A stretch of 64,000 nt of DNA, from assembly GCF_005844085.1 (NCBI RefSeq), contig NZ_VCDI01000002.1, forward strand, positions 62,001-126,000. Direction: 5' to 3'. Origin of the DNA: Lichenicoccus roseus. Its GTDB lineage: Bacteria; Pseudomonadota; Alphaproteobacteria; Acetobacterales; Acetobacteraceae. Below, piece by piece: positions 54,537 through 63,852 of this stretch; position 1 is the first letter of the stretch, and the number at the start of each line of letters is the position of its first letter. A model generated the notes under the pieces. The model was not told the origin of the DNA and ran no database searches. It was given only the letters and a program-made list of their open reading frames with translations. Both the position numbers and the translations under genes were made by a program.

Positions 54537-57500
54537 GTGAAGCTGGTCATGTTCGCCCTGAAATACCGGGTGACCTTCTATGTGATGTCGATCCTGATCC
54601 TGCTGGCCGGTGGCGGCGCCGCCGTGCTGATGCCGAAGGACGTGCTGCCGTCCGTCAATATCCCGGTGGTCAGCATCATCTGGACCTATACCGGGCTCGA
54701 CACGCCGGACATGCAGAACCAGGTCACCAGCTATTCCGAGCTGGCGCTGAGCAACAACGTCACCGGCATCCAGGACATGGAGAGCACGACCCTGCAGGGC
54801 ACCACCCTGACCAAGGTCTATTTCCAGCCCGGCACCGATATCAGCCTGGCGCTCACCCAGGTCACCGCGGCGATGAACTCGATCCGTGGCCAGCTGCCGA
54901 ACGGCATCCAGCCGCCGATCATCCTGCAATTCTCGGCGTCCTCCGTGCCGGTGATCCAGATCGCGGCAACCTCCGAGGTCGAGAGCCAGGCCGACGTCTA
55001 CAACTACATGCGCTTCCGGCTGCGATCGACGCTGCAGACGACGCCGGGTTCGACCCTGCCGCCGCCATATGGCGGCGTGCCGCAGCAGGTGCAGATCGAC
55101 ATCGACCCGCACGCGCTGGCCGCCCGCGGCATGACCCCGATGGATGTGGTGACCGCGATCAACGCGCAGAGCCTGACGCTGCCGTCGGGCCTCGCCAAGT
55201 TCGGCTCCACCCAGTTCATCGTGCGGATGAACACGCTGCCGAACGTTCTCGACCGGCTGAACTCGATGCCGCTGAAGGTGGTCAACGGCACGCCGATCTT
55301 GCTGCGCGATGTCGGCTACGCCCGCGCCGGCGGTCCGCCGCAGCAGAACATGGTGCATGTGAACGGCGCGCTGGGACTACTGCTGCCGGTACTGAAGAAC
55401 GGCACCAGCTCGACGCTGAACGTGGTGAACGCGGTCAAGTCGATGATGCCTAGCATCCTGGCCTCGGCGCCGAAGGACATCCACATCGTCTCGCTTTTCG
55501 ACCAGTCGGTGTTCGTCTCCGATGCGATCAGCGAGGTGGTGCAGGAGGGCTGCATCGCCGCCGCCCTGACCGGGCTGATGATCTTGCTGTTCCTCGGCTC
55601 CTGGCGCGCCACCCTGGTGATACTGGTGTCGATCCCGCTCGCCATCCTGACCTCGCTCGCGGTGTGCGCGGCCATCGGCGAGACCATGAACGTGATGACC
55701 CTGGGCGGCCTCGCGCTCGCCGTCGGCATCCTGGTCGACGACGCGACGGTGGCGATCGAGAACACCTACCGGGTGCTGGAAAGCGGCAAGGGATTCCGCG
55801 AGAGCGTGGTGGAGGGCGGCGCCAGCATCGCCAAGCCGACGCTGATTTCGACGCTGTCGATCTGCTCGGCCTTCGTCTCGGTGCTGTTCCTGGTTGGCGC
55901 CCCGAAATACATCTTCACCCCGCAGGCGCTCGCGGTGGTGTTCGCCATGCTCGCCTCATACCTGCTCTCGCGCACGCTGGTGCCGATCCTGATCGACGTG
56001 CTGGTCGCACCCGAGCACGGACGCAAAGAGGAGGCGAAGCGGGACGCCGGTGACGGGAGCGATAAGGAGGGGAAGAAGCCCGGCCTGTTCGCCCGCATCC
56101 ATGGCGGCTTCGAGCGGCGCTTCGACCGCTTCCACAAGGGCTATGCCGCACTGCTCGAAATCGCGCTGCGGCGCCGGCTGGCGACCGGCCTGATCGCGGG
56201 CTGCGTGCTGCTGCTCGGCGGCTGCCTGTTCCCGTTCATCGGCCAGGACTACTTCCCGCAGATCAATTCCGGCCAGATCGCGCTGCATGTGCGGGCGCGT
56301 CCTGGCCTGCGAATCGAGGATACCGCCAAGCTGTTCGCCGGCACCGAGCAGGCCATCCGGGATGTCGCCGGCAAGAACAACGTGGCCGTCGTGGTCGACA
56401 ATATCGGCCTGCCGTCGCTGAACTATAATCTTGCCTTCGACGACGGCACCTTCGTCGCCTATTATGATGGCCAGATCCTGGCGACGCTGAAGAACGGCGT
56501 GTCCGCGGTAGCGGTGACGCGAACGCTGCGGCAGGAGCTGCGCCGCCGCTATCCGGACGCGCTGTTCTACTTCCAGCCGGCCGACATGATTACCCAGATC
56601 CTGGATTTCGGGGTGCCCTCCCAGATCGACGTGCAGGTGCACGGCCGGCACCAGATCGCCGACCTCGCCTCGGCAAAGCGCATCGCGCGCAAGCTCGCGA
56701 CGCTGCCCGGGCTGGTCGACGTGCATATCCAGCAGATCACCGACGCACCCGAGTTCTTCGCCGACATCGACCGCCAGCGCGCCTCCGAACTCGGCCTGAC
56801 CGAGCAGGATGTCGCCAATCAGGTCAACATCACCCTGTCCGGCTCGTTCCAGGTAGCTCCGAACTTCTGGACCGATCCGAAGACAGGCATCCCGTGGCAG
56901 CTCTGGGTGCAGGCGCCGGAATACCGGCAATCGACCCTTGATGCGGTCGAGGCGCTGCCGATCCAGTCCAGTTCCAGCAACAACACCCAGGTCGCGCAGC
57001 AGGTCAGCCTGATGACCAACGTCGCCACCTTCCACCGACAGACCGAGCAGTCGGTGTTGAGCCACGTGAACACGGAGCCGAGCTACGACGTCTATGCGGC
57101 GGTGCAGGACCGCGATCTCGGCAGCGCGGCAGCCGCCATCCGCCATGTGGTGGCGGACGAGCAGCACCATCTCAAGCCGCCCGACCGCATCCTGATACGC
57201 GGCCAGATCCAGAGCATGGACAGCGCCTTCTCGCACATCGAGATCGGGCTGCTTGTGGCGGTGATCGCGGTCTACCTGCTGATGGTGCTGAACTACCAGG
57301 ACTGGGGCGATCCGTTCGTGGTTCTGTGCGCGCTGCCGCTGGTGTTCTGCGGCATCATCCTCAGCCTGTTCATCACCCACACCACCTTCTCGATCGCCTC
57401 CATGATGGGCGCCATCATGAGCGTCGGCGTGGCATCGGCGAACTCGATCCTGCTGGTGACGTTCGCCCGCGAGCACCGCATCGAGACCGGCTGCTCGGCC

Positions 57501-57746
57501 GCCGAGGCGGCGCAGATGGCCGGCGAAACCCGGTTGCGGCCGGTGCTGATGACTGCGGGCGCGATGGTGGTCGGCCTGATCCCGATGGCACTCGATCTCG
57601 GCCAGGGCGGTGAGCAGAATGCAGCCCTCGCCCGTGCGGTGATCGGCGGCATCTCCGTCGGCACCGTCTCGACATTGCTGTTCGTGCCGTTCCTCTACAC
57701 GCTGCTGCGTTCCAAGCCCGTCCGCGATCCGGAGGACTACATCTGA
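54537..57746 (+). CDS. RND-family efflux permease
   Basis: Inner-membrane proton-driven pump of 1069 residues, twelve helices and two large periplasmic loops. The TM4 proton-relay Asp pair is in AVGILVDDATVAIENTYR. The N-terminus MKLVMFALKYRVTFYVMSILI is typical of the acriflavin/multidrug (HAE1) group. GTG start at 54537. It comes before its adaptor gene, the reverse of acrAB order, and overlaps it (TGATG). No outer-membrane channel gene is next to it. Confidence 0.93.
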   Translation: MKLVMFALKYRVTFYVMSILILLAGGGAAVLMPKDVLPSVNIPVVSIIWTYTGLDTPDMQNQVTSYSELALSNNVTGIQDMESTTLQGTTLTKVYFQPGTDISLALTQVTAAMNSIRGQLPNGIQPPIILQFSASSVPVIQIAATSEVESQADVYNYMRFRLRSTLQTTPGSTLPPPYGGVPQQVQIDIDPHALAARGMTPMDVVTAINAQSLTLPSGLAKFGSTQFIVRMNTLPNVLDRLNSMPLKVVNGTPILLRDVGYARAGGPPQQNMVHVNGALGLLLPVLKNGTSSTLNVVNAVKSMMPSILASAPKDIHIVSLFDQSVFVSDAISEVVQEGCIAAALTGLMILLFLGSWRATLVILVSIPLAILTSLAVCAAIGETMNVMTLGGLALAVGILVDDATVAIENTYRVLESGKGFRESVVEGGASIAKPTLISTLSICSAFVSVLFLVGAPKYIFTPQALAVVFAMLASYLLSRTLVPILIDVLVAPEHGRKEEAKRDAGDGSDKEGKKPGLFARIHGGFERRFDRFHKGYAALLEIALRRRLATGLIAGCVLLLGGCLFPFIGQDYFPQINSGQIALHVRARPGLRIEDTAKLFAGTEQAIRDVAGKNNVAVVVDNIGLPSLNYNLAFDDGTFVAYYDGQILATLKNGVSAVAVTRTLRQELRRRYPDALFYFQPADMITQILDFGVPSQIDVQVHGRHQIADLASAKRIARKLATLPGLVDVHIQQITDAPEFFADIDRQRASELGLTEQDVANQVNITLSGSFQVAPNFWTDPKTGIPWQLWVQAPEYRQSTLDAVEALPIQSSSSNNTQVAQQVSLMTNVATFHRQTEQSVLSHVNTEPSYDVYAAVQDRDLGSAAAAIRHVVADEQHHLKPPDRILIRGQIQSMDSAFSHIEIGLLVAVIAVYLLMVLNYQDWGDPFVVLCALPLVFCGIILSLFITHTTFSIASMMGAIMSVGVASANSILLVTFAREHRIETGCSAAEAAQMAGETRLRPVLMTAGAMVVGLIPMALDLGQGGEQNAALARAVIGGISVGTVSTLLFVPFLYTLLRSKPVRDPEDYI

Positions 57747-58987
57747 TGCGTCCCGTGCAGGCTCTCTGGGTAGCGGTGCCGCTGGCGCTGCTGATCGGCT
57801 GGGGCGGTTTCAACCACTGGCAGCAGTCGCGCGCCGCCGACGACACCCAGCACGCCGAGGTCAATTTCGTTCCCGACGTGCATGTCGCGGTGGCGAAACG
57901 CACGGTGAACAACCACCCGATCAACCTGCCCGGGCAGACCGTCGCCTATGACTCCGCCGACCTCTATGCGCGGGCGACCGGCTACATCGCCGAACGGCGG
58001 GTCGATATCGGTAGCAAGGTGCACAAGGGCGACCTGCTGCTGCGTATCGCGGCACCCGACCTCGATGCGCAGCTCGCCCAGGCGCGTGCCCAGCTTGGCC
58101 AGCTCGAGGCGGCGCTGCTCCAGGCGCAGGCCTCGCTCGACCAGGCGCAGTCCAACACCAAGCTCGCCAAGCTGAACAAGTACCGCGCCACCACGCTCGC
58201 CAGCCAGGGCTGGGACACGCGGCAGAACGCCGACACCCAGACCACCAACACCGACGTGTCGGTGAAGAGCGTCGCCAGTGCGCAGGCTGGCATCGGGGTG
58301 GCGGCCGCCAACATCCGTGCCCAGCAGGCGACCATCGACCGGCTGGTGTCGCTCACCGGCTTCGAGCGGGTGGTGGCGCCGTTCGACGGCGTGATCACCA
58401 CACGACAGGTCGATATCGGCGACCTTGTGCAGAGCGACTCCAGTTCCGGAACCCCGCTGCTGCATATCGACCGCGACGATGTCCTGCGCTGCCAGGTCTA
58501 TGTTCCGCAGAGCCAGTTTCCCGGCATGCATGACGGGGTGAAGGCCGAGATCAGGGTGCCGGAGCTGCCGAACCAGGTGTTCACCGGCACCATCACCCGC
58601 ACCTCCATGTCGCTGGCGCAGAACTCGCGCTCGCTGCTGGTCGAGGTCGACATCCCCAACCCGGACGGGATGCTGACCGCCGGCCTCTTCGTGAACATGA
58701 TGTTCCATCTCGAGCGGCCGGAAGCGGTGGTGATGATCCCGGACTCCGCGCTGATCTTCGACAGCTCCAGCCTTCGGGTCGCGGTGCTGCAGGATGATGG
58801 CACCGTCAAGCTGACGCCGATCAGCCTGACACGCGATCTCGGCGAGGAGGCCGAGGTGGTGCACGGGCTCGGGGGAGGCGAGAAGCTGGTGATCAACCCC
58901 CCATCGGAACTGGAGGACGGCCAGAAGGTGCATGTCTTGCAGAACAAGGGTGGCAAGCAGGGCGAGACGCGGACGGCGTCCGGCTGA
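57746..58987 (+). CDS. RND periplasmic adaptor (membrane fusion protein)
   Basis: Adaptor of 413 residues: N-terminal anchor helix (about 8-22), a lipoyl domain (VDIGSKVHKGDLLLRIAAPD), a coiled-coil hairpin (QAQASLDQAQSNTKLAKL), a second lipoyl half (APFDGVITTRQVDIGDLV) and beta-barrel. Assembled with the overlapping permease and an unknown outer-membrane channel. Confidence 0.92.
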   Translation: MRPVQALWVAVPLALLIGWGGFNHWQQSRAADDTQHAEVNFVPDVHVAVAKRTVNNHPINLPGQTVAYDSADLYARATGYIAERRVDIGSKVHKGDLLLRIAAPDLDAQLAQARAQLGQLEAALLQAQASLDQAQSNTKLAKLNKYRATTLASQGWDTRQNADTQTTNTDVSVKSVASAQAGIGVAAANIRAQQATIDRLVSLTGFERVVAPFDGVITTRQVDIGDLVQSDSSSGTPLLHIDRDDVLRCQVYVPQSQFPGMHDGVKAEIRVPELPNQVFTGTITRTSMSLAQNSRSLLVEVDIPNPDGMLTAGLFVNMMFHLERPEAVVMIPDSALIFDSSSLRVAVLQDDGTVKLTPISLTRDLGEEAEVVHGLGGGEKLVINPPSELEDGQKVHVLQNKGGKQGETRTASG

Positions 58988-59073
58988 GCACGACTACAGC
59001 CTCCTCTGTAAGAAGCGGTAACCGCGGAGCCGTGGCCGTTGCGGTGCCTGGGCTGCTTTGCGATCATCCCGGC

Positions 59074-59703
59074 ATGGCGAAACCGGATGTGCCCGATCTG
59101 CAAGCCGCCAGGATGCGGAGCCTGCCGCCGAGCCCGATGCCCGAGCAGGCTTCGGGTGGCGGCCAGCGCTTTCTCTATGGATTGCTGGCGCTGATCGTGG
59201 TGGCGGGCGTCACGCTGCGCTTCGAGCCGCAGATCGCCGCGCTGGCGCCTGGGCTCGGGCTCGGACCGGCCGGCGCCACCTCGCAGGTGCAGGATCCGAA
59301 CGGCCCCAACGCCATCCACGGACTGGTCGAGGCGCAGGCGCTGCCGGCGTCCGACATGCAGGCGGCGGTTGTCGCGCTCGGCCTGCCGGCGGTGCAGCAG
59401 GACGCGTTGATCCAGGCAGCGCAGCGCCGGCGGCTGCGGCTGGTGCGTCTGCCGCTGTTCGATATCGGCGGCGGCTCGACGGTGCAGGTGACCGCCGGTG
59501 GCCTGACCCAGACGGTGGCGCTGGGCCATGCGCCGGTGCTGGTGACGCTGCCGATCGATCGCGCCGGGATCGTCTCGTTGCAGCCGGTCGGCGCCTCGGC
59601 GCGCAGCGACGTGCACATGGGAGCGGTGACCGCCACCGGCCCGCTGGAACTGGAGCCGGTCGGGCCAGGCCAGGCGCTCAACATCGGGGTGGTGGTGCAA
59701 TGA
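59074..59703 (+). CDS. Single-pass membrane protein of the AAA+ module, function unknown
   Basis: Protein of 209 residues: a cytoplasmic N-terminus, one helix (about 33-50, LYGLLALIVVAGVTLRF), then a mostly extracytoplasmic domain rich in Ala/Leu/Pro with an all-beta look near the end (VQVTAGGLTQTVALGHAPVLVTLPI). No family recognised. The ATG at 59074 follows GGC and starts inside a longer open frame. Its stop overlaps the AAA+ ATG (ATGA), so the products are probably made together. Confidence 0.7.
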   Translation: MAKPDVPDLQAARMRSLPPSPMPEQASGGGQRFLYGLLALIVVAGVTLRFEPQIAALAPGLGLGPAGATSQVQDPNGPNAIHGLVEAQALPASDMQAAVVALGLPAVQQDALIQAAQRRRLRLVRLPLFDIGGGSTVQVTAGGLTQTVALGHAPVLVTLPIDRAGIVSLQPVGASARSDVHMGAVTATGPLELEPVGPGQALNIGVVVQ

Positions 59704-60983
59704 AGGGCCTGCTGCCTGCGGCAACCCGGCTGATGCCGTTGATGATGCTGGCGTTCCTGACGCTGGCGACGGTGCAGATCGCCATGCAGCTGCACCTGTC
59801 GCCGGGTGCTATGCTGGCCTGGCTGGGACGGATCGGCTGGTTCTACACCGGCATCGCGGCGTCGACGTGGACGCTGGTGCTGGCAGGGCTGGTGTATGAG
59901 TGGCGCCTCGGCGACCGGCCGCGCAGCCTCAGGGCGCAGGCGGATGCGGCGAACGGCAAGCGGCAGGGGTGGATCATGGATGTCCTGGCACGGCTGACCA
60001 ATCGCGAGGCGCTCGAGCAGCTGCTGTCGAAGCAGGAGAAGGCCACCTTCATCGATGCCTCGGCACTGACCGAGACGCTGCGGGCGCAGGTGATCGGGCA
60101 GGACCAGGTCTGCGAGGACATCGCCTCCACCCTGCGCCGCCGGCTCGCCCTGCAGACGCGCGGCAAGCCGGTCGGCGTGTTCCTGCTGGCGGGTCCGCCC
60201 GGCACCGGCAAGACCTACCTCAGCAAGCGGCTGGCGCTGGCGCTGAACCGCAAGCTGCTGCATTTCGACATGACCCAGTTCAGCAGCCCGCACGCGGCGA
60301 CGCAGCTGTTCGGCTCGCCGAAGGGCTATGTCGGCTCCGACAGCTACGGCAAGCTGACCGGTGGCCTGAAGGAGACGCCGGACAGCGTGGTGCTGCTCGA
60401 CGAGATCGAGAAGGCGCACCCCGACGTCTTCAAGAAGTTCCTCAGCGCCTGGAACGACGGCCATGTGAGCGAGGCCTCGAACGGCGCCCAGGTCTCGACC
60501 ACGCGGGCGATCTTCATGCTGACGTCCAACATCGCCACCGACGTGCTGAGCGAGATCGCGATCCGCCACGCAGGCGACGCGGAAGCCCTGCGCGGCGCCT
60601 CGGTGGTCGCACTCCGCCAGGCGGGCTTCGCACCCGAGGTGCTGAACCGCATCGACCGCATCTTCGTGTTCCGCTCGCTGGAGGGCCTCGACGTGGCGCG
60701 GGTCGCGGCCCTTGAGATGGAGGCGATGATCGCCGGCTACGGGCTGGACATCGCACCGGGCGGCATCGACGCCGAGCTGCTGTTCGAGGTGATGCAGAAG
60801 CAGGCGCGGCTCGGCGACGGCGCCAGTGCGCGCGACCTGGTGCGCTCTATCGAGGAGATGGTCAGCGACGGGCTGATCGAGGCGCGCCAGCAGGGCGCTA
60901 CGCGGGTCAAGCTGGTGCAGGGCGTGGACGGGGTGCAGGCGGTCGGCGCCGACCTGCGCGCGCCGGCCGAGCGGCTGGGCTGA
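59700..60983 (+). CDS. Membrane-anchored ClpB/HSP100-like AAA+ ATPase
   Basis: Protein of 427 residues: two helices (about 10-28 and 45-66), a linker, then one AAA+ module of ClpA/B D2 type (about 125-400). Walker A GPPGTGKT 167-172, Walker B VVLLDEIEK 230-236, a pore-loop GYVG at 210-213, sensor-1 region MLTSNI and the arginine-finger region LNRIDRIF. No protease domain and no ClpB N-domain, so it resembles a membrane-bound unfoldase or remodeler. Coupled to the gene upstream and closely followed by another. Confidence 0.85.
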   Translation: MKGLLPAATRLMPLMMLAFLTLATVQIAMQLHLSPGAMLAWLGRIGWFYTGIAASTWTLVLAGLVYEWRLGDRPRSLRAQADAANGKRQGWIMDVLARLTNREALEQLLSKQEKATFIDASALTETLRAQVIGQDQVCEDIASTLRRRLALQTRGKPVGVFLLAGPPGTGKTYLSKRLALALNRKLLHFDMTQFSSPHAATQLFGSPKGYVGSDSYGKLTGGLKETPDSVVLLDEIEKAHPDVFKKFLSAWNDGHVSEASNGAQVSTTRAIFMLTSNIATDVLSEIAIRHAGDAEALRGASVVALRQAGFAPEVLNRIDRIFVFRSLEGLDVARVAALEMEAMIAGYGLDIAPGGIDAELLFEVMQKQARLGDGASARDLVRSIEEMVSDGLIEARQQGATRVKLVQGVDGVQAVGADLRAPAERLG

Positions 60984-60993
60984 GCGGACCCGG

Positions 60994-61887
60994 GTGTCCG
61001 CATTCGGGCGGCTCTGGCGACGCGCGCCGTCCTGGCGGCTGGCCCTGTTCGCGGCGGTCGGCAGCACGGCGCTGGCGGCGATGTTCCCGCCCGCGATGCC
61101 GGCCCGGCTGAGCGCAGCCTGGTCCGGCGCGGTGGCCGGTGCGGCGTCGAAGGCGCAGACCGCCCGGCTGTTCGGCGTGCCGCTGTTGCATCCGCATGCC
61201 GGCGCTGCTGCCGGCCAGTCCGGGGCCTTGCCGCATTTCGCCCCGCCTCCCGACACGCCGGCGCCGGACTATGCGACCCTGGCCGCACCGCCGCTCGGTC
61301 CGCCCCGGCATGGCACCATCCAGTTTGCCGGGCGACAGGTGCCGTTGCCGGCGGGTGACTGGATCGAACTCATGGTGGTGCGCGACGGCGGTCCGCATCC
61401 GCTCCAATCCACCGTGCTCGGACGCACCGGCGGCGGTCAGATCACCGGCCTGCTCAGCCTGACGGCGCCGCCGCCGATCGTCGCCCCCGATGACGGGACG
61501 CGTCCGAGCGGCGCATGCTACGACCCGGCTGCACTTGCCAGCCAGCAGAGCGATCCCGGGGCTGCGTCGGCGGCGCACGAATGCTGGGTGATGCGGCCGC
61601 TGCGCACGAGCGAGATCACCGAGGGGAAAGGCCCGTTCATCATCCAGCGCCGGGCGATCGAGCGTCTCCAGGCGATGGATGTGACGGTGCCGCAATCCCT
61701 TGTCGAGCTGCGCTGGTTCCGCGCCGATGCCAGCGGCTGGATGGGCGCAACCCTGCTGGTGCGTCCACAGGCGGATGGCGGTAGCAAGGCAGAAGCGAAC
61801 TGGATGCAGCGCTGGTCGCGCCTGCTGCGTCGTGGCTACGACAGCGCGACGCCCGCGGCCGTTCCGGCCGATCCCACCGCCGGCTGA
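60994..61887 (+). CDS. Exported or membrane protein of the AAA+ module, function unknown
   Basis: Protein of 297 residues with an N-terminal hydrophobic segment (about 13-35) and an Ala/Pro-rich stretch, then a globular domain from about 105 (GTIQFAGRQVPLPAGDWIEL) to 285 with two Cys (GACYDP, AHECWVM). No family recognised. The GTG at 60994 is ten bases after the AAA+ stop, so it is likely in the same operon. Its codon use matches its neighbours. Confidence 0.7.
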   Translation: MSAFGRLWRRAPSWRLALFAAVGSTALAAMFPPAMPARLSAAWSGAVAGAASKAQTARLFGVPLLHPHAGAAAGQSGALPHFAPPPDTPAPDYATLAAPPLGPPRHGTIQFAGRQVPLPAGDWIELMVVRDGGPHPLQSTVLGRTGGGQITGLLSLTAPPPIVAPDDGTRPSGACYDPAALASQQSDPGAASAAHECWVMRPLRTSEITEGKGPFIIQRRAIERLQAMDVTVPQSLVELRWFRADASGWMGATLLVRPQADGGSKAEANWMQRWSRLLRRGYDSATPAAVPADPTAG

Positions 61888-61935
61888 CCCGCACCGCCGG
61901 GGACGGCGACACAGGCCGGCTTCATGCGCCGGGTA

Positions 61936-62502
61936 TCAGGCGCTGTGGCGGGAGCGGCCGCGGCGTATGTGGCGCTCGCGGACCGGGTGTTCGGCGACCG
62001 GCGCCGCGCAGGTGTCGTAGGTCGCCGGCTGAACGATGTCCTTGGCCTCCGCATACCCGCCGAGGTCGGCCGGGTTGTCGAGAGCCTGCACCTCGTCGAA
62101 CATGCTGACCCGCTGGAGGCAGAACGAGGTTCCGGCGGCAAGGCCGCGCTCGGACTGCACGTTGGCGAGTTGGGTGATGTAGTCGTCATGCTCGCGCTGC
62201 GCCGAGCGGCCGTAGGAGGTCTCGAAGTAGCGGCGCAGCGCATCCTCCTCGTTGTTCAGGGCCGGCTTGAACTTGGCGACGAACGCGTTGTAGCGGTCCT
62301 GCTCGCCGCAGGAGAGCGCGGTCACCATCAGCTCGCTCTTCAGGCCCTGGACATCGAATGCCTCGCGTGCCGGCGACATGCCGCACTGCGTCGCGGCCAG
62401 CGCCGACCGGCTTTGGAGCACCGGCGCTGCCAGCAGCGCCCAGGCGGACAGGCCCATCACGAGGCGGGTGATCGGGCGGCGGCGGCCAATGCTTGGGGAC
62501 AT
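61936..62502 (-). CDS. Small exported protein, function unknown
   Basis: Protein of 188 residues with an N-terminal signal (about 15-37, AWALLAAPVLQSRSALA) and four or five Cys (CGMSP, SCGEQD, FCLQRV, DTCAAP) likely paired in the periplasm. Helical middle (YNAFVAKFKPALNNEED, RRYFETSYG). No family recognised. Convergent with the AAA+ module, divergent from the next lipoprotein. The ATG at 62502 begins the signal peptide. Confidence 0.7.
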   Translation of the reverse strand: MSPSIGRRRPITRLVMGLSAWALLAAPVLQSRSALAATQCGMSPAREAFDVQGLKSELMVTALSCGEQDRYNAFVAKFKPALNNEEDALRRYFETSYGRSAQREHDDYITQLANVQSERGLAAGTSFCLQRVSMFDEVQALDNPADLGGYAEAKDIVQPATYDTCAAPVAEHPVRERHIRRGRSRHSA

Positions 62503-62814
62503 TCGGGTATTCCAGACCTGGGCGGGGTGTCGCGATATCACAGTATACTAGCGGCCATCCGGCGCCGCCAGCGAGCGACAGGCCCGCCACTCGTGCCGAG
62601 GGCACACGATGCAGAATTACAACTGCCCCGCTGCGGTGCCCGCCGACCGCGGCACGTTGCGCGAGCAAATCGACAGCGTCCCCTGCCGCCGGCGCGTGCA
62701 AAGGCTTCCGCCGGCGCATCGCTTGATCTACACGGACCCGTCAATCTGCCCGTCCCGAATCGCCCAGGCTCACCGCATGGGTGCCGGGCGGCCAGCCATG
62801 AGCGGAGCTGCCGA
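62503..62814. other. Divergent intergenic region with palindromic AGTATACT
   Basis: About 310 bases between the divergent starts at 62502 and 62815. The only AT-rich spot is GATATCACAGTATACT (to 62549); TATACT reads as a -10 box on the minus strand about 40 bases before 62502, with no clear -35. I see no gene here; short open frames have no ribosome site. Confidence 0.4.
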
Positions 62815-63363
62815 GTGCGTGTGCGTGTCGTCCTTGCGAGTCTCACGACGGCCGGGCTGCTGGCTGGCTGCGTGCAGAAGCCGCCTCCGCCGGAAGCGGT
62901 CGCGCCCAATCCGTTCGGCTACCTCAAGCGCTCGGCCGCCTGCAGCATCGGCCCGGTGACCGGCGCCGGCGGCGATCGCAGCGTCGCCATCAAGGCACGC
63001 AGCGACGACGGCCTGTGCGACGTGGCGATCGACCAGCCTGGCGGCGGTGGCTCGTATGCCTCGTTCGTGCTCGGCACCCTGCCGGCGCACGGCAAGGCCT
63101 TCATCTACAACTTCAACAACAAGACCTACGTGACCTACACGGCGGAGACCGCCTATGCCGGCCCGGACCGGTTCGTGGTGAGCCTGGTGCCGGGGGGTGG
63201 CAAGCCCCGCTCCGCCCTCGTGGTGGACGTGACGGACGACGCGACCGGCGTGGCGCTGCCGCCGCCACCGGCGCCCGCGGCACCGCCGCTGGTCGAGCAT
63301 GCCAGGAGCAGGCATCGCCCGCTGCATCACCACCACGTGGTCAGGCCGAAGACCACCGATTGA
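62815..63363 (+). CDS. Lipoprotein with His/Pro-rich tail, function unknown
   Basis: Lipoprotein of 182 residues (lipobox LLAGC). Core has GYLKRSAACSIGPVTGAGG and a beta-rich middle (KAFIYNFNNKTYVTYTAE, PDRFVVSLVPGGG), then a Pro/Ala and His-rich tail (HRPLHHHHVVRPK) that could bind metal. Start GTG 62815 with GGAG seven bases before. No family recognised. Confidence 0.65.
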   Translation: MRVRVVLASLTTAGLLAGCVQKPPPPEAVAPNPFGYLKRSAACSIGPVTGAGGDRSVAIKARSDDGLCDVAIDQPGGGGSYASFVLGTLPAHGKAFIYNFNNKTYVTYTAETAYAGPDRFVVSLVPGGGKPRSALVVDVTDDATGVALPPPPAPAAPPLVEHARSRHRPLHHHHVVRPKTTD

Positions 63364-63388
63364 GGAACCCCGGCTTCGTCCGTCCATG

Positions 63389-63470
63389 AACGACAAGCCG
63401 CAGCATGATCGATCGGATCATGCTGCAGGGAACGACAACCAGCGCATGATCGAACGGATCATGCTGCAGG
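63389..63470. repeat. AACGACAA-plus-hairpin repeat, two tandem units
   Basis: Two adjacent units of about 42 and 40 bases. Each has AACGACAA followed by GCATGATC, a five-base loop (GATCG or GAACG), then GATCATGC and GCAGG. The first has an 11-bp stem and the second 8 bp. The second unit ends at GCAGG, whose GGAGG extension supplies the ribosome site of the monooxygenase gene. Confidence 0.85.
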
Positions 63471-63480
63471 AGGCTTCGCC

Positions 63481-63789
63481 ATGATCCAGGTCCTCGCCAT
63501 CATCACTGCCCACCCCGGCCAGCGCGACCGGCTGCTGTCTGCGTTCCGCGCCAACATGCCCGCGGTGCACGCCGAGGATGGCTGCATCGAATACAGCCCC
63601 GTGATCGATGCGGCCGATGCCGGTCCGATGCAGACCCCGATCGGCGCCGACAGCTTCATCGTGGTCGAGAAGTGGGCCAGCCTGGATGCGCTGCGGGCGC
63701 ATGCGGCGTCGCCCCACATGGTGGCCTACGGCGCCCAGACGAAGGCGATCGTCGCCAGCCGGGTGATCCACGTGCTGGCTCCGGCCTGA
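63481..63789 (+). CDS. Antibiotic biosynthesis monooxygenase-domain protein
   Basis: ABM/YgiN-like protein of 102 residues, ferredoxin-like dimeric fold: MIQVLAIITAHPGQRD start, EDGCIEYSPVID, FIVVEKWASLDALRAHAASPH. Family members are quinol or heme-degrading monooxygenases; substrate cannot be told. GGAGG at 63469-63473 lies at the end of the repeat pair. Confidence 0.85.
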   Translation: MIQVLAIITAHPGQRDRLLSAFRANMPAVHAEDGCIEYSPVIDAADAGPMQTPIGADSFIVVEKWASLDALRAHAASPHMVAYGAQTKAIVASRVIHVLAPA

Positions 63790-63803
63790 CACCGACGCCG
63801 GAT

Positions 63804-63834
63804 GGCGCAAAAGCAACAGATCCGCTTTTGCGCC
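63804..63834 (+). terminator. Hairpin after the ABM gene
   Basis: Eleven-bp perfect stem (GGCGCAAAAGC and complement) with nine-base loop, 15 bases after the ABM stop. The stem includes an A/T-rich half, giving a T-run inside the right arm rather than after it. Confidence 0.6.
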
Positions 63835-63852
63835 ACACTCGTGGCTTCGGAT

